Source: Chitinophaga sp. HK235
GTDB lineage: Bacteria > Bacteroidota > Bacteroidia > Chitinophagales > Chitinophagaceae
NCBI RefSeq assembly: GCF_018255755.1
Contig: NZ_CP073766.1
Coordinates: 1,054,001-1,118,000 of the forward strand
Direction: 5' to 3'
DNA: 64,000 bases
Shown here piece by piece: positions 10,001-19,200 of the stretch; position 1 is the stretch's first letter; every line of letters starts with the position of its first letter. The position numbers and the translations under genes are program-made. The notes under the pieces were generated by a model, which searched no databases, was not told where the DNA came from, and worked only from the letters and a program-made list of their open reading frames with translations.

Positions 10001-11042
10001 CCAGGGAGCTGTCATCAAAGTACAAAGACAGATTGAAAACGGGAATGAACCTGGTGACTTCCAGTATACGATCCGATGGGATGCAGTACCGGGAAGCAAT
10101 ACTGCTCTGGGAGCGCCGCCGGAACTGGAAAACGAGCACCTGCAGGCATTTGTCAGCAATTTATTGAAAACAGGATTCGATGGAGCCGGTGCATATGATG
10201 ATCTGATGAGTGTGATAGATGTCACCTTATGGCCAATGAGCAATTTCAAAACTCAGACCGGAAATCAGTCGATACTCCTGGGAAGGCCACTGGCAGTAGT
10301 ACGTGGAGAAATTAATATGCAGCTGAGTGGTACACCGATTTACAATCAGGCCTGGATAGATACCGGAAAATATTATGACAACGGTCAGCACTATCAGCCT
10401 ATTGATCCTCCATATCTCAACACTCCTTTCAATATCAGAATTGGGGATGCTTATCTGAATGGCAACGGGGCTATTGGTTATTTCGAAGCCGACAACTACA
10501 ATACCTTCTATGCCGTGTATGGAGCTAACGGACAATCCAGAGAGCTGTTAAAAATGTTCTCCCGCAATTCCAGAGGCAAAATCGACCTGGCCGGTTTTGC
10601 CGCACAGAAATTTACAGGAGCCGATTTCGAATCTGATTACGTAAGTCCGGGTCATACGATAACGCTGACGCCCAAACGTAACGCTATCAAGCTCACGATG
10701 CTGGTAGATCCTTCGGGGGGCATTCCGGTGATTCCCGGCAGTCAGCCTTCTTTCAGTGTAAGTCTGCCTTTAGGTCCGGTTTCCAATGCCCTGACCAATC
10801 TGAAATCCACCTTCCGTACAGGTCCGCTGTTGCTGGACCCTGACAGGATAAAGATGCCTACTCCGGCAGAAGTCAATGGCAAATGGGGATGGATAGCCCG
10901 CAGGGATGTAACAACCTGGAGGGTAGAAACGCCTATAGAGCCTTACACACCAATAGCAACTTCAGATCAGGAAAATCTGCGGCTCACAGAAGGGTGGATT
11001 ACTTTATCCGGCGCCAATAAACAACAACCAGAAAACAACTAA
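7047..11042 (+). CDS. Unrecognised 1331-aa protein with central coiled coil, fourth gene of the block
   Basis: I chose the ATG at 7047 (MANTQYIPVWPGPVV) over an in-frame GTG at 7011, which would overlap the previous gene by 20 nt and add a poor leader (IHLFPEHKLLI). There is no signal peptide. The N-terminal region has aromatic and Pro-rich motifs (WPGPVVMVPVPLDVL, a Trp-rich stretch, FPFVPNRWLVTRF). A helical heptad-like stretch at about residues 450-540 (LNAKQSELNNLNADLLTLRQ and following) suggests a coiled-coil insertion. The rest is long and beta-rich, with segments such as FFPIRSGHFQLVDLWVVDAYGQ and ICGWVMPNHLDNSLMVFD. No catalytic motif is visible. Size and composition suggest a structural or shell protein, which is inference only. 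The next gene starts 4 nt after this stop. Confidence 0.85.
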   Translation: MANTQYIPVWPGPVVMVPVPLDVLRIGNPDVTSTTTWASTKNNYFNLWMKQIPDPPPFGQGTCPDAGIHLMWTLPYSMRQGQQSDVNNPEGNVAFPFVPNRWLVTRFTYPVQNKTNPNPAPPQLQATIICSDTLFDITAATENGGLSGASQYPYPEDPAFPVKGIGASMPLASWKGEVRNGKAFIMAVGPGDVSWSVAYDNVKNVFTMHDPAGADAAQYTYSLLGWYDDPKDDLLSKITVESNDAWMDALALQFGWSVGGSAEVQEAVDAWLAWQKSHGLDGPFDPNKLHLPQQIKDAMIAWNNWRQANGVKENQPNLPTQCICHSMASVPWSGNAIAYGTGVPTPEGGVTIAVGNNAMEAISTYMANKVVESQGQHPANIPIVERALEAFQKDLLAQLNDDPTGVEMAIHKDRFEQHYGGQEWIVVRPESTDENILGTGGQQTIPLNAADTATLTLLNAKQSELNNLNADLLTLRQEMFQVHVKQSLFIKSTPANIRTQVNDSMSALTEALNTQTAARDLKKAEVDTDAADFAVKLDKNFVLKAIDILPAAAPVDPVIMVGGAYIDTKLTSPEQYTDTAALFVRFTGQTVTGINVTFTVNGNTRTHLIAAENLLNKVTIPTWNIFPKEAMDLWIETMILDTSCAALIASIWFIKSNITPTADQMRVLTQQIQTQQTAIWNDSAALGLHPQALKAASGIEGVIPSPFAVAFITKQPWTPIYMDWKIQYIPTSMVSTDSLKDWKLGEIDYDWKGSSLTPPANNIVLYGRAVMNAKSSQVIQTKMATFHNDPLYDGLPPYVLEDLQRVAGMVGQIDLLTQSMSGFTRQLTTSLISINSAPTDTTVKRLLGDTELNYRPVLVNYTQTQPFFPIRSGHFQLVDLWVVDAYGQVLKTKSRFAAPLDPLPNVYWSENLTTTSPNYIDKDRKDYGQLSPRISQPANVHLTLLQRNNDNIPTNSSDLTSPICGWVMPNHLDNSLMVFDADGINQGAVIKVQRQIENGNEPGDFQYTIRWDAVPGSNTALGAPPELENEHLQAFVSNLLKTGFDGAGAYDDLMSVIDVTLWPMSNFKTQTGNQSILLGRPLAVVRGEINMQLSGTPIYNQAWIDTGKYYDNGQHYQPIDPPYLNTPFNIRIGDAYLNGNGAIGYFEADNYNTFYAVYGANGQSRELLKMFSRNSRGKIDLAGFAAQKFTGADFESDYVSPGHTITLTPKRNAIKLTMLVDPSGGIPVIPGSQPSFSVSLPLGPVSNALTNLKSTFRTGPLLLDPDRIKMPTPAEVNGKWGWIARRDVTTWRVETPIEPYTPIATSDQENLRLTEGWITLSGANKQQPENN

Positions 11043-11046
11043 AAAG

Positions 11047-12513
11047 ATGATGGCAGATTTGAAATTCAGTTATGATTTCCGGCCTTCCGAAATTTTCACC
11101 AACTCTGTAGTAGACCTGCATCTCTATATCACAAACAATACAGCCCAGTCCATTGAATTTGAAGGAGGGCCTGATAGTGATATTATACAGATTGGTTTCC
11201 CCAAAGGGGGCGGGGCTACAGACCTTGTAATTGATACCAGCTTTAGTGGCAAAGCAGAAACACAGTGGTTTAACTGTAATAAAAGTGCAGGTAGTGATTA
11301 TTATGTTATCACGGCTATCAGAACAATCCCTATCCCTCCGGGAGAGGAAATTCAAGTCTCTTTCCTGAGGGTACCGATCAATAGTACCGGAGGAACTGCC
11401 GCAGTCGGCATAACGGAATACCTGGGCATTCTGGACCCTGCTACCGGTCAGAAGAATATCGTAAAAGTGCAGCCGCAGACATTAAGTCTGATGGCCTATT
11501 TACAGCAACAGATAGTAGGTTTGAACCAGTCCACCACGCTTACCTGGTATTCCACCGGAGCCACCAGAGTAGTGGTAACCGGATTTGCGACAGGAGATAA
11601 ACAAAGGGAATTCCCTGTTAAAGGCGACAGGCCACCTTATCAGGATAATTGCATTGTAGATATAGCGCCTGACAAAGACGACACCCCCTACACCCTGATT
11701 GCCTATAACGGGAACGGCAACACGGACCCCAGTGTTCAGGTCAATGTAGTCCTGTTTCAAAGCAAAGCGATCATTCTTTCCTATGATGCCTACAAATCTG
11801 CCAATCTGAGTCAGGATAACCTGGTAGGTACTGATCCCCTGATGGTAAATCAGGCCATCTTCCTATACTGGTATCTGAAGTATGCATCCGGATCACAGCT
11901 GAGAACTCCTGACAGGCGCATTACTAATCCAATTACACCCATGCGGGTAACGCCCGGGGAAGATCTTGTCAAAGGTTATCAGGGTAATTACGGCGATATG
12001 CCTGATAGCGCCCCTTATCAGCTCACCGCATTCGGATTTAAGAATGATAATCCCACCAGGACACTCTCATTCAAACTTAAACCTGTTGGCATTGCCTACT
12101 TCAAATTCAAAGACAAAGCAGCAGATGGTAAGCTTTCCGGGGTTATCTGGCTAACAGATCCTGCGGATTGGCCGGCAATGGAAGTAAATCTGAGCAGTCA
12201 GCCTTACAAATTCGTCATTTATCAGCCTGGTGGTGCACAAAACACCTATTACCTGGGTGATAATGATAATCATCCACAGATACAGTATTTCAATTATGCC
12301 AAAGCTGATGCCGACAAGTACACCCTCAGCTGGGTGACTGCGAATCTCACCAGTCTGACACTTAATCCCGGAAATATCACTATTCCGGCGAATCAGATCA
12401 AAGATGGTGCTCAAACGCTAAAGCTGGAAGCGGCACAATATACACTGACAGGCCGCGCTGCTGACGGGAGTTCTATTGTGAGTATTCTCCGGGTACCTTT
12501 CACTGTCAGTTAA
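11047..12513 (+). CDS. Beta-rich 488-aa protein with several Ig-like segments, fifth gene of the block
   Basis: The start is ATG at 11047 or the adjacent ATG at 11050 (MMADLKFSYDFRPS); both are 4-8 nt from the previous stop. No signal peptide is seen. The protein appears to be built from consecutive beta-sandwich units. An N-terminal domain (about 1-130) has LYITNNTAQSIEF. A second unit has the LTWYSTGATRVVVTG pattern followed by TPYTLIAYNGNG (about 165-235). A third begins near IFLYWYLKYASG, and a last ends with YTLSWVTANLTSLTLNPG and YTLTGRAADG. The strand-W-strand ... YTL.A pattern is typical of Ig-like folds used for binding or as spacers. No enzyme motif is present. It may be an adhesive or assembly component of the block; this is inferred from fold and position. 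Confidence 0.85.
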   Translation: MMADLKFSYDFRPSEIFTNSVVDLHLYITNNTAQSIEFEGGPDSDIIQIGFPKGGGATDLVIDTSFSGKAETQWFNCNKSAGSDYYVITAIRTIPIPPGEEIQVSFLRVPINSTGGTAAVGITEYLGILDPATGQKNIVKVQPQTLSLMAYLQQQIVGLNQSTTLTWYSTGATRVVVTGFATGDKQREFPVKGDRPPYQDNCIVDIAPDKDDTPYTLIAYNGNGNTDPSVQVNVVLFQSKAIILSYDAYKSANLSQDNLVGTDPLMVNQAIFLYWYLKYASGSQLRTPDRRITNPITPMRVTPGEDLVKGYQGNYGDMPDSAPYQLTAFGFKNDNPTRTLSFKLKPVGIAYFKFKDKAADGKLSGVIWLTDPADWPAMEVNLSSQPYKFVIYQPGGAQNTYYLGDNDNHPQIQYFNYAKADADKYTLSWVTANLTSLTLNPGNITIPANQIKDGAQTLKLEAAQYTLTGRAADGSSIVSILRVPFTVS

Positions 12514-12581
12514 AAATTTTCCGATACATCATGTATTTCTTAACCTTTAAAAATTCATTAACCCAAAAAAACAAATTCATT

Positions 12582-13079
12582 ATGGCTACTATTAAAGTTG
12601 ATGAAGGCCAGGTAGGGGAAGCACTGGGAGATAATACCCTGGAATACCCGAATATCAATAGCTGCCTGTCTCTTACAGCAGTATATGCCGACAAAAAAAG
12701 ATACGGCGGGCATGCTGTCATGCTTGATCTCCAACCCGGCCAGCTTACTCTGCAGCAAATCTGCGATAAAATCAATGCCAATAAAGGGACCAGTACCAGA
12801 CTGATCATCATTGGTGATATAGGCACATGGAATCAACACTGGGGTATCCTGGATCAGACCAAAAACCTCGTCCTTAATGGCAAGAAAGTGACCAGTGTAG
12901 GAGATATTGGTGTTAAGATGGGATTTGCCACCACCGATGAGTATGATACCGATAACTGTGCTACACCTGGTGGCTCCTATGATGTATACTTCGGCTATAT
13001 CAGCGGAGCGCGGAAATTCTGGGTATATGACACTAAGACAAAACTGGATTGTCCTTATATCGGGCAGAAAACCTGGTAA
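12582..13079 (+). CDS. Small protein with CheD/CNF1-like Cys-His pattern (possible deamidase), last gene of the block
   Basis: I chose the ATG at 12582 (MATIKVDEGQVGEALGD); the frame also has an ATG at 12531, but it adds a Lys/Asn/Phe-rich leader unlike a mature start. The product is 165 aa with no signal peptide. Residues 26-48 read NSC then, 16 residues on, GGHAVMLD, so Cys28 and His44 are spaced like the catalytic Cys and His of CheD glutamine deamidases (GSC...GxxHxMLP), which share a fold with CNF1-type toxins. A following RLIIIGDIG strand and a late FWVYDTKT strand could match later parts of the CheD fold. The Thr that precedes Cys by six residues in CheD is Tyr here. A deamidase or related thiol enzyme, perhaps an effector of the block, is an inference; the Cys/His spacing is directly seen. 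A 68-nt gap separates it from the previous gene, and a terminator follows. Confidence 0.8.
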   Translation: MATIKVDEGQVGEALGDNTLEYPNINSCLSLTAVYADKKRYGGHAVMLDLQPGQLTLQQICDKINANKGTSTRLIIIGDIGTWNQHWGILDQTKNLVLNGKKVTSVGDIGVKMGFATTDEYDTDNCATPGGSYDVYFGYISGARKFWVYDTKTKLDCPYIGQKTW

Positions 13080-13093
13080 CTATTTAGCCATCA

Positions 13094-13133
13094 GGGCAGC
13101 CCCAAAAGCCCTTTTTTACTTTTGGGTCTGCCC
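13094..13133 (+). terminator. Hairpin terminator closing the six-gene block
   Basis: The left arm 13094-13108 (gggcagccccaaaag) pairs with 13119-13133 (cttttgggtctgccc) with 14 of 15 positions matching and a 10-nt T-rich loop. It starts 14 nt after the stop of the 165-aa gene. No long T-tract follows the stem, so termination strength is uncertain. It separates the block from the PKS gene starting at 13201. Confidence 0.7.
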
Positions 13134-13200
13134 GGCCAAATGCAAGCCAGGATATGACAAACATTACTTATGATGAATAACCCGTTTCAAAAACTATTGC

Positions 13201-16200
13201 ATGGAGTATAAAACAATTGTCGATCTTATCTCCAGATTCCCTATCAGTAAAGCCAATGAGAAGGCGCTTATATTCCTGGATCACAATGGCAAAGAATCAC
13301 AGGTTTTCACATACCGGACGCTGAAACAGCAATGTGTTACCATCGCCGAAAACCTGCACGGACATTTAACTCCCGGAGAAATGGTGCTATTATGTACCCC
13401 TGAGCAATCCGACTTCACCCTTGCATTTTTTGGTTGTATGATAGCTGGTATTGTGCCGGCTCCTATGGCGCCTGTTCGCAACAACAAGGATAAAAACGGA
13501 CTGGAACGGATTATCCGGATTGTCCGTCAGCAAACCATTCGCAGTATTATCCTGCCGGATGAACAGGTATCCTTGTTCCGGGAGGCACTCCAGACAGCCA
13601 ATGCTGGTAATGTCCACCTTATTCCATTGCAGCGATTATTGCAGCCATGCATCACTGCCGAATCTTTGCCGGAAATCAGCCCGGAAGACATCGCATATAT
13701 TCAGTATACATCCGGATCTACGGGCACTCCGAAAGGTGTTGTCATCCGGCATCGGAATGCCATTAGTAACCTCGCCTACATGCATCGGGTATTCCAGCGT
13801 AGCGAGACCGCCAGAGTAGCCGGCTGGCTGCCCTTCCATCATGATATGGGACTCATAGGTCATCTCCTGGGCATCCTCTTCGAACATGGATTCGGTGTCT
13901 TTATCAGTCCGCAGTCCTTTATGTCCTCTCCATCCCTATGGCTGCAGATGATAGGACAATATCAGGCCAATGCTGCAGCCGCTCCCCCTTTCGCATTTGA
14001 ACACTGCTGTAATAAAATTGCAACTACAGCCGGACTTCAATTATCCTCCTGGAAATATGCCTATGTAGGTGCTGAAACAGTTTCTCCTGAACTGCTGCAA
14101 CGCTTCGCTGCAAAATTTGCACCTGCAGGCTTTGATATACATGCCTTCAAGCCTGTATACGGACTGGCAGAAACCACCTTACTGGCAGCAGGCGGAGGTA
14201 TGGGGCTAGATGAGCTACTATCGTCTATGCATATACGTCATACCGGTCAGACGACCCGGCATCTGCTCCCCTATACTATAGATCCGGAAGTCCGTATATC
14301 CGTGCATCATCCCGAAACCGGCGCATTGCTCGCAGCAGGAGAAGAGGGTGAAATTTATATCCTGAGTGCCGGCAACGCCGAAGGATTACTGGATGACAAA
14401 GGCTTACAGAAAATACCCGATAATACCCCGCTGAGAACCGGGGATACAGGATTCCTGGAAGATAACCGGCTCTATGTCACCGGCCGGTTAAAAGATATTA
14501 TCATCGTGCGAGGTGTAAACTATACCGCTGAAGATCTGGAAAACATGATCCGTTACCATCAGGAGGACATCCGGACAAGCGATCGGACCGTCTGTATTTC
14601 CCATATTGCAGCGGAAGAACAATTGCTGGTATTTCAGGAAATACACCGTCATACCGATATTTCAACACAGGAACGTATCATTGCCAGGATTAAAGGGAGC
14701 CTGGCGGAAGGTTATGGAATTGTTCCTGATAATATTCTGCTGGTACCTTCGGGGGGTATTCCCAGAACCACCAGTTACAAAGTATCCAGGAAAGCGTGTC
14801 TGGACAACTATTTACAGGGAAAGCTGCCATTACTTAACCACATTCCCCCTGCGGCTGTCATGACACCAGATGATGCAGTAGTGATTGTATCCATGGCCTG
14901 CCGGTTTCCTGGCGGGGCCAACACACCGGAAGCTTTCTGGGAATTGCTGCAGCAGGGTACAGATGCCATCAGTGAAGTTCCTGCCAGCCGCTGGGAAAAT
15001 GATATTTTCTATGATGCAAGACCTGCCATGCCAGGGAAAGTCAATACCCGCTGGGGAGGATTCGTGGATGACATTGATCAGTTTGATCCTGCCCTATTCG
15101 GAATATCACCCCATGAAGCCCCGGAAATAGATCCGCAGCAAAGGTTGCTCCTGGAAACATCCTGGCGGCTGGTGGAAAATGCAGGCTGGAAAAAAGAACA
15201 GCTGGCAGGTACTGATACAGGGGTTTTCCTCGGCGTATCGACTAACGATTACCTATATATGAAAATAAAGCTCATTCCAGGCATGGAGAGCTTTAATGCC
15301 TACTCCGGGCTGGGTAATGCGAACAGTCTGACCGCTAACCGGATTTCCTACACCTACGACTTAAAAGGCCCCAGCATGGCCATAGATACGGCCTGTTCCT
15401 CTTCTCTCACCGCTTTCCATCTGGCAGTACAATCCATCCGAAACGGGGAATGCACACAGGCCATTGCTGGTGGAGTAAATGCTCTATTATCTCCGGGTCC
15501 GACCATCACCTTGTCGCAGTTTGGCATGATGTCGCCGGTAGGAAGATGCAAGACCTTTGATGCCAGTGCAGACGGATATGTACGTGCAGAAGGTTGCGGA
15601 ATGGTCATGCTAAAGCGGAGATCTGCCGCCTTGCGGGATGGAGATCCCATCCTGGCAACGGTACTAGCCAGTACAGCCGGGCAAGATGGTAAAAGCAACG
15701 GGATCACCTCTCCTGATGGAGCAGCACAATACCGGCTGATTACCAGAACACTCGCCGAAGCCGGCATCTCCCCGGATACTGTTTCTTTTGTTGAAGCACA
15801 TGGTACCGGCACAGCCCTGGGTGATCCTGTGGAAATGGAACAACTGGTAAAAACCTATGGGCGGGCGGCAGGCAATATTTGCCATATAGGAGCAATAAAA
15901 GCGAATATAGGTCATCTGGAAGCCGGCGCCGGTATCGCAGGATTATTAAAGACGGTGCTGATGTTGCAACATGGCAAAATTCCACCACAGCCACATTTGC
16001 AGGAATTAAATCCACGCATACATCTGGAAGGAAGCCGCCTGAAAATCCCTACTGTACTGACCAACTGGGAGTCGGCAGATCCACGGCGCGCTGCCATCAG
16101 TTCATTCGGTTTTGGAGGTGCGTTAGCACATGCCATCCTGGAGGAATTCACTCCAATAGGTCCGCAGGTAAAACCAGAACGTCCATTATTTACACAAATA

Positions 16201-19200
16201 CCTTTTATATTCTCCGCCCATTCCACGGATGGACTGTTGCAGCAGGCAGACCAATGGATTGATTTTCTTTCAAAAGATCCGGACATCAGTATTCATGATT
16301 TGTGTTTTACTCAGGCGACTACCCGAACGGACCTACGTTATCGTCAGGCATTTCTGACAGATAGTAAAGCCGTTTTAACACAGAAGCTAAAAGCCTTCCG
16401 GGAAGGCGTTTTCCAGCACTCTGATATGGTAACAGAAGGACAACGCTGCTTCATTTTCTCCGGACAAGGTGATCAGTACAGAACTATGGGCAGGGAATTG
16501 TACTTCCATTTCCCTGCATTCCGCAGGGCTTTTGACCGCTGTGCTGCAGCAGCAGATGATCCGGAAGCAGACTATTCACTGGTAGGCATGATCAATGGAA
16601 AAGAAGAAGGATCTTTTCTGTTAGACCATCAATATCAACCTGTACTTTTTGCAGTGCAGTATGCTTTGGGAATTTTACTGGAAGAAAGCGGCTGCATTCC
16701 ACAACTGTTACTGGGTCACAGTATAGGCGAATATGCAGCGGCCTGTCTGGCCGGATGTTTTGAACCGGAAACAGGTATAGCGATGCTCAAAAAGAGAGCC
16801 GCATTATTGACTGCTCTTCCCCGCCAGGGAAATATGCTGACGATTTTCGCAGACGGGGAAACAGTAGCAGCGGCTATTAATCCCTATCCGGAACTCTGTA
16901 TTGCAGCGATAAACAGCCCTCTCAAAACTGTCATTTCCGGTAGTCCTGATGCCATTAACGAAGTAGCCAACTTCTTCAGCAGTCAGGGTATTGGCATATT
17001 CTCCCTAAAAGTATCGCAGGCATTTCACAGTCAATATATGGACCCCATTCTGGAGCCTTACCGGGAATACCTGCAGCAGTTTACCTTCCGTGCACCCTCG
17101 AGGAGATGGATTTCTTCCTTACATGGAACAGAAATGACTATGGCCCCGGATGCAGATTACTGGATACAACAAACGCGGCAGGCCGTTAATTTCAGACAGG
17201 CGTTGACGTTAATAGCACCCGAAAGCATACGGGAGTTTGTAGAAATTGGTCCGGGTGGCAATACCTTGCTCGCTGTCAGTGAAACCATCGACTGCAGCAA
17301 TACACAATTACTTCGCACCCTCAATTTCCGGAAGGGCGACAGAACAGAAATCTATTTTCTCCTCGAAGCCCTCTGTCGCATGTACAGCGCGGGAGCACAG
17401 ATACACTGGGAAAATATACTGCAGGGACAGGCTTTTCCGACGCAGATACCAGGACAGGCATTTCAGCACAAACGTTACTGGCTGGAGGGATTAAGTTCCG
17501 ATCACCTGACAGCATTAGCAGATCATACCCGTCAGACTCGTGTATCCAGGCAAATACTACGTGATTGCTTTTACCAAATCCGCTGGAATCCTGCCGGCAC
17601 TATTTCTGCCGACATACCGGAAGAGCTGTTACGTGAAAAAATCAACTGGATCATTGCTGCACCCGCCGGACCTGTTACCGATCAGTTGCTGCAGCGATTA
17701 AAAGCTGTTCAGAAAAGTGTATACTGGTTCTGTACAAGCGAATCCAGCGATACCGGCCAATACCGCCCTGATTACCATTTCAACGTACAGGCTGTAAAAG
17801 CCGACTATCGGAAAGCATTAGATAAAATAGTTAACCTTCAGCGAACAGAAAATGAACGTGAGTGGAAAATTATTTACGGAGATGCAAGTCTGTCAGAACA
17901 GCATTCACCTAGTTCAATAAATCATATATCCGATAGCGTTAGTATGCTCATTCCTTTCCTGCAAGCAGTTAAGGAAAGTGCACTGGTAATGCCTTTATGG
18001 CTGCTCACCCGGCATGCACAGCCAGTGCCGGATGCAGGAAAAGACCTGAAGCTGTCAGCCGCCGCGCTATGGGGATTTGGCAAGACTTTATTCCTGGAGC
18101 ATCCCGAATGGAGAGGTGGCATGATAGATATAAGTAGTCCGGAAGATGTATCTGTATTGCTACATAAAATATTGCAGCCTGGCAGGGAGCATTGTATCAC
18201 CCTCCGGAAGGGGCAGCAATATGTCACACAGTTGCAACCCATGCCGGAAGTAGCGGCAGCCACCATTTCTCTTCGCAATGATGGCGCCTATATTATCACC
18301 GGCGGCTTCGGCGGACTAGGACTAGCCTGTGCATCATGGCTGGCAGGCAAAGGTGTGAAACACCTGATACTATTGGGCCGCAGAGTACTTCCTCCAGCAG
18401 AAAGCTGGGCATCCATCACCGCAGAACATCCGGAATACCATGTCATCCGCCAGCTTAGTGGGTTACAACAGGAAGGCATACACGTAGCAACACATAGCAT
18501 GGATGTGAGAGACAGCAGGGCACTCGCACATATCTTCGAACAGCTGGATGAACAGCAAATACCTGTTCGTGGGGTATTGCATGCCGCCGGCGTCAACTGG
18601 TTTTCCAAAGTAATGGACCTGGACAGCAACAAATTAGCCGGTACGCTGCAGATAAAGACCGAAGTCTCCTGGCAGCTGCATCAGCTTACGAAAGAGCGGG
18701 ACCTCGACTGCTTCCTGTTGTTCTCCTCCGTATCAGCATTATGGGGATCTGTTGACCTTAGTCACTATACTTCCGCCAACTATTACATGGATATGCTCAG
18801 TATGTACCGGAAAGGCCTGGGACTACCAGCTACCTGTATCGACTGGGGACCATGGGCAGAAGCAGGCATGAGTGCAGGAGCATACGAAATGCAGGTACTG
18901 GAGCAATTGGGGTTCCGGCTGCTGGCCCCTGCAAAAGCGTTATCCTGTATGGAGACTGCCATTGCCAGACACGATCCGTTGTTACTGATCGCAGATATTA
19001 ACTGGGAAAAATTCAGGCTGTTTACAGAATTCTCGCTGCAGCCATCCCTATTTGGTCAGGTAGTCAAAAGCAATACCGCAGCCACACCAGCCGCCGCCAA
19101 CCTGGATCACATCCTGAGCAGTACACCCGCAGCCGCCAGAGCTCAGATTGAAGAAGTAGTAAGGCTGGAGCTCCGCATGGTCATGTTGATAGAGTCTATG

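Noticed and set aside
1..13079. Reading the six-gene block as an extracellular contractile injection system or phage tail
   Set aside because: No sheath, tube, baseplate, AAA+ ATPase or spike motif is visible in any of the six proteins.
13170..13211. Mini-ORF of 13 codons (MMNNPFQKLLHGV) overlapping the PKS start
   Set aside because: Too short, with no regulatory codon pattern or attenuator structure; likely chance, although coupling cannot be excluded.
14830..14880. A hidden ACP between FAAL and KS of the PKS
   Set aside because: Only about 15 residues separate the two domains, far too few for a carrier domain, and there is no DSL-like serine motif.
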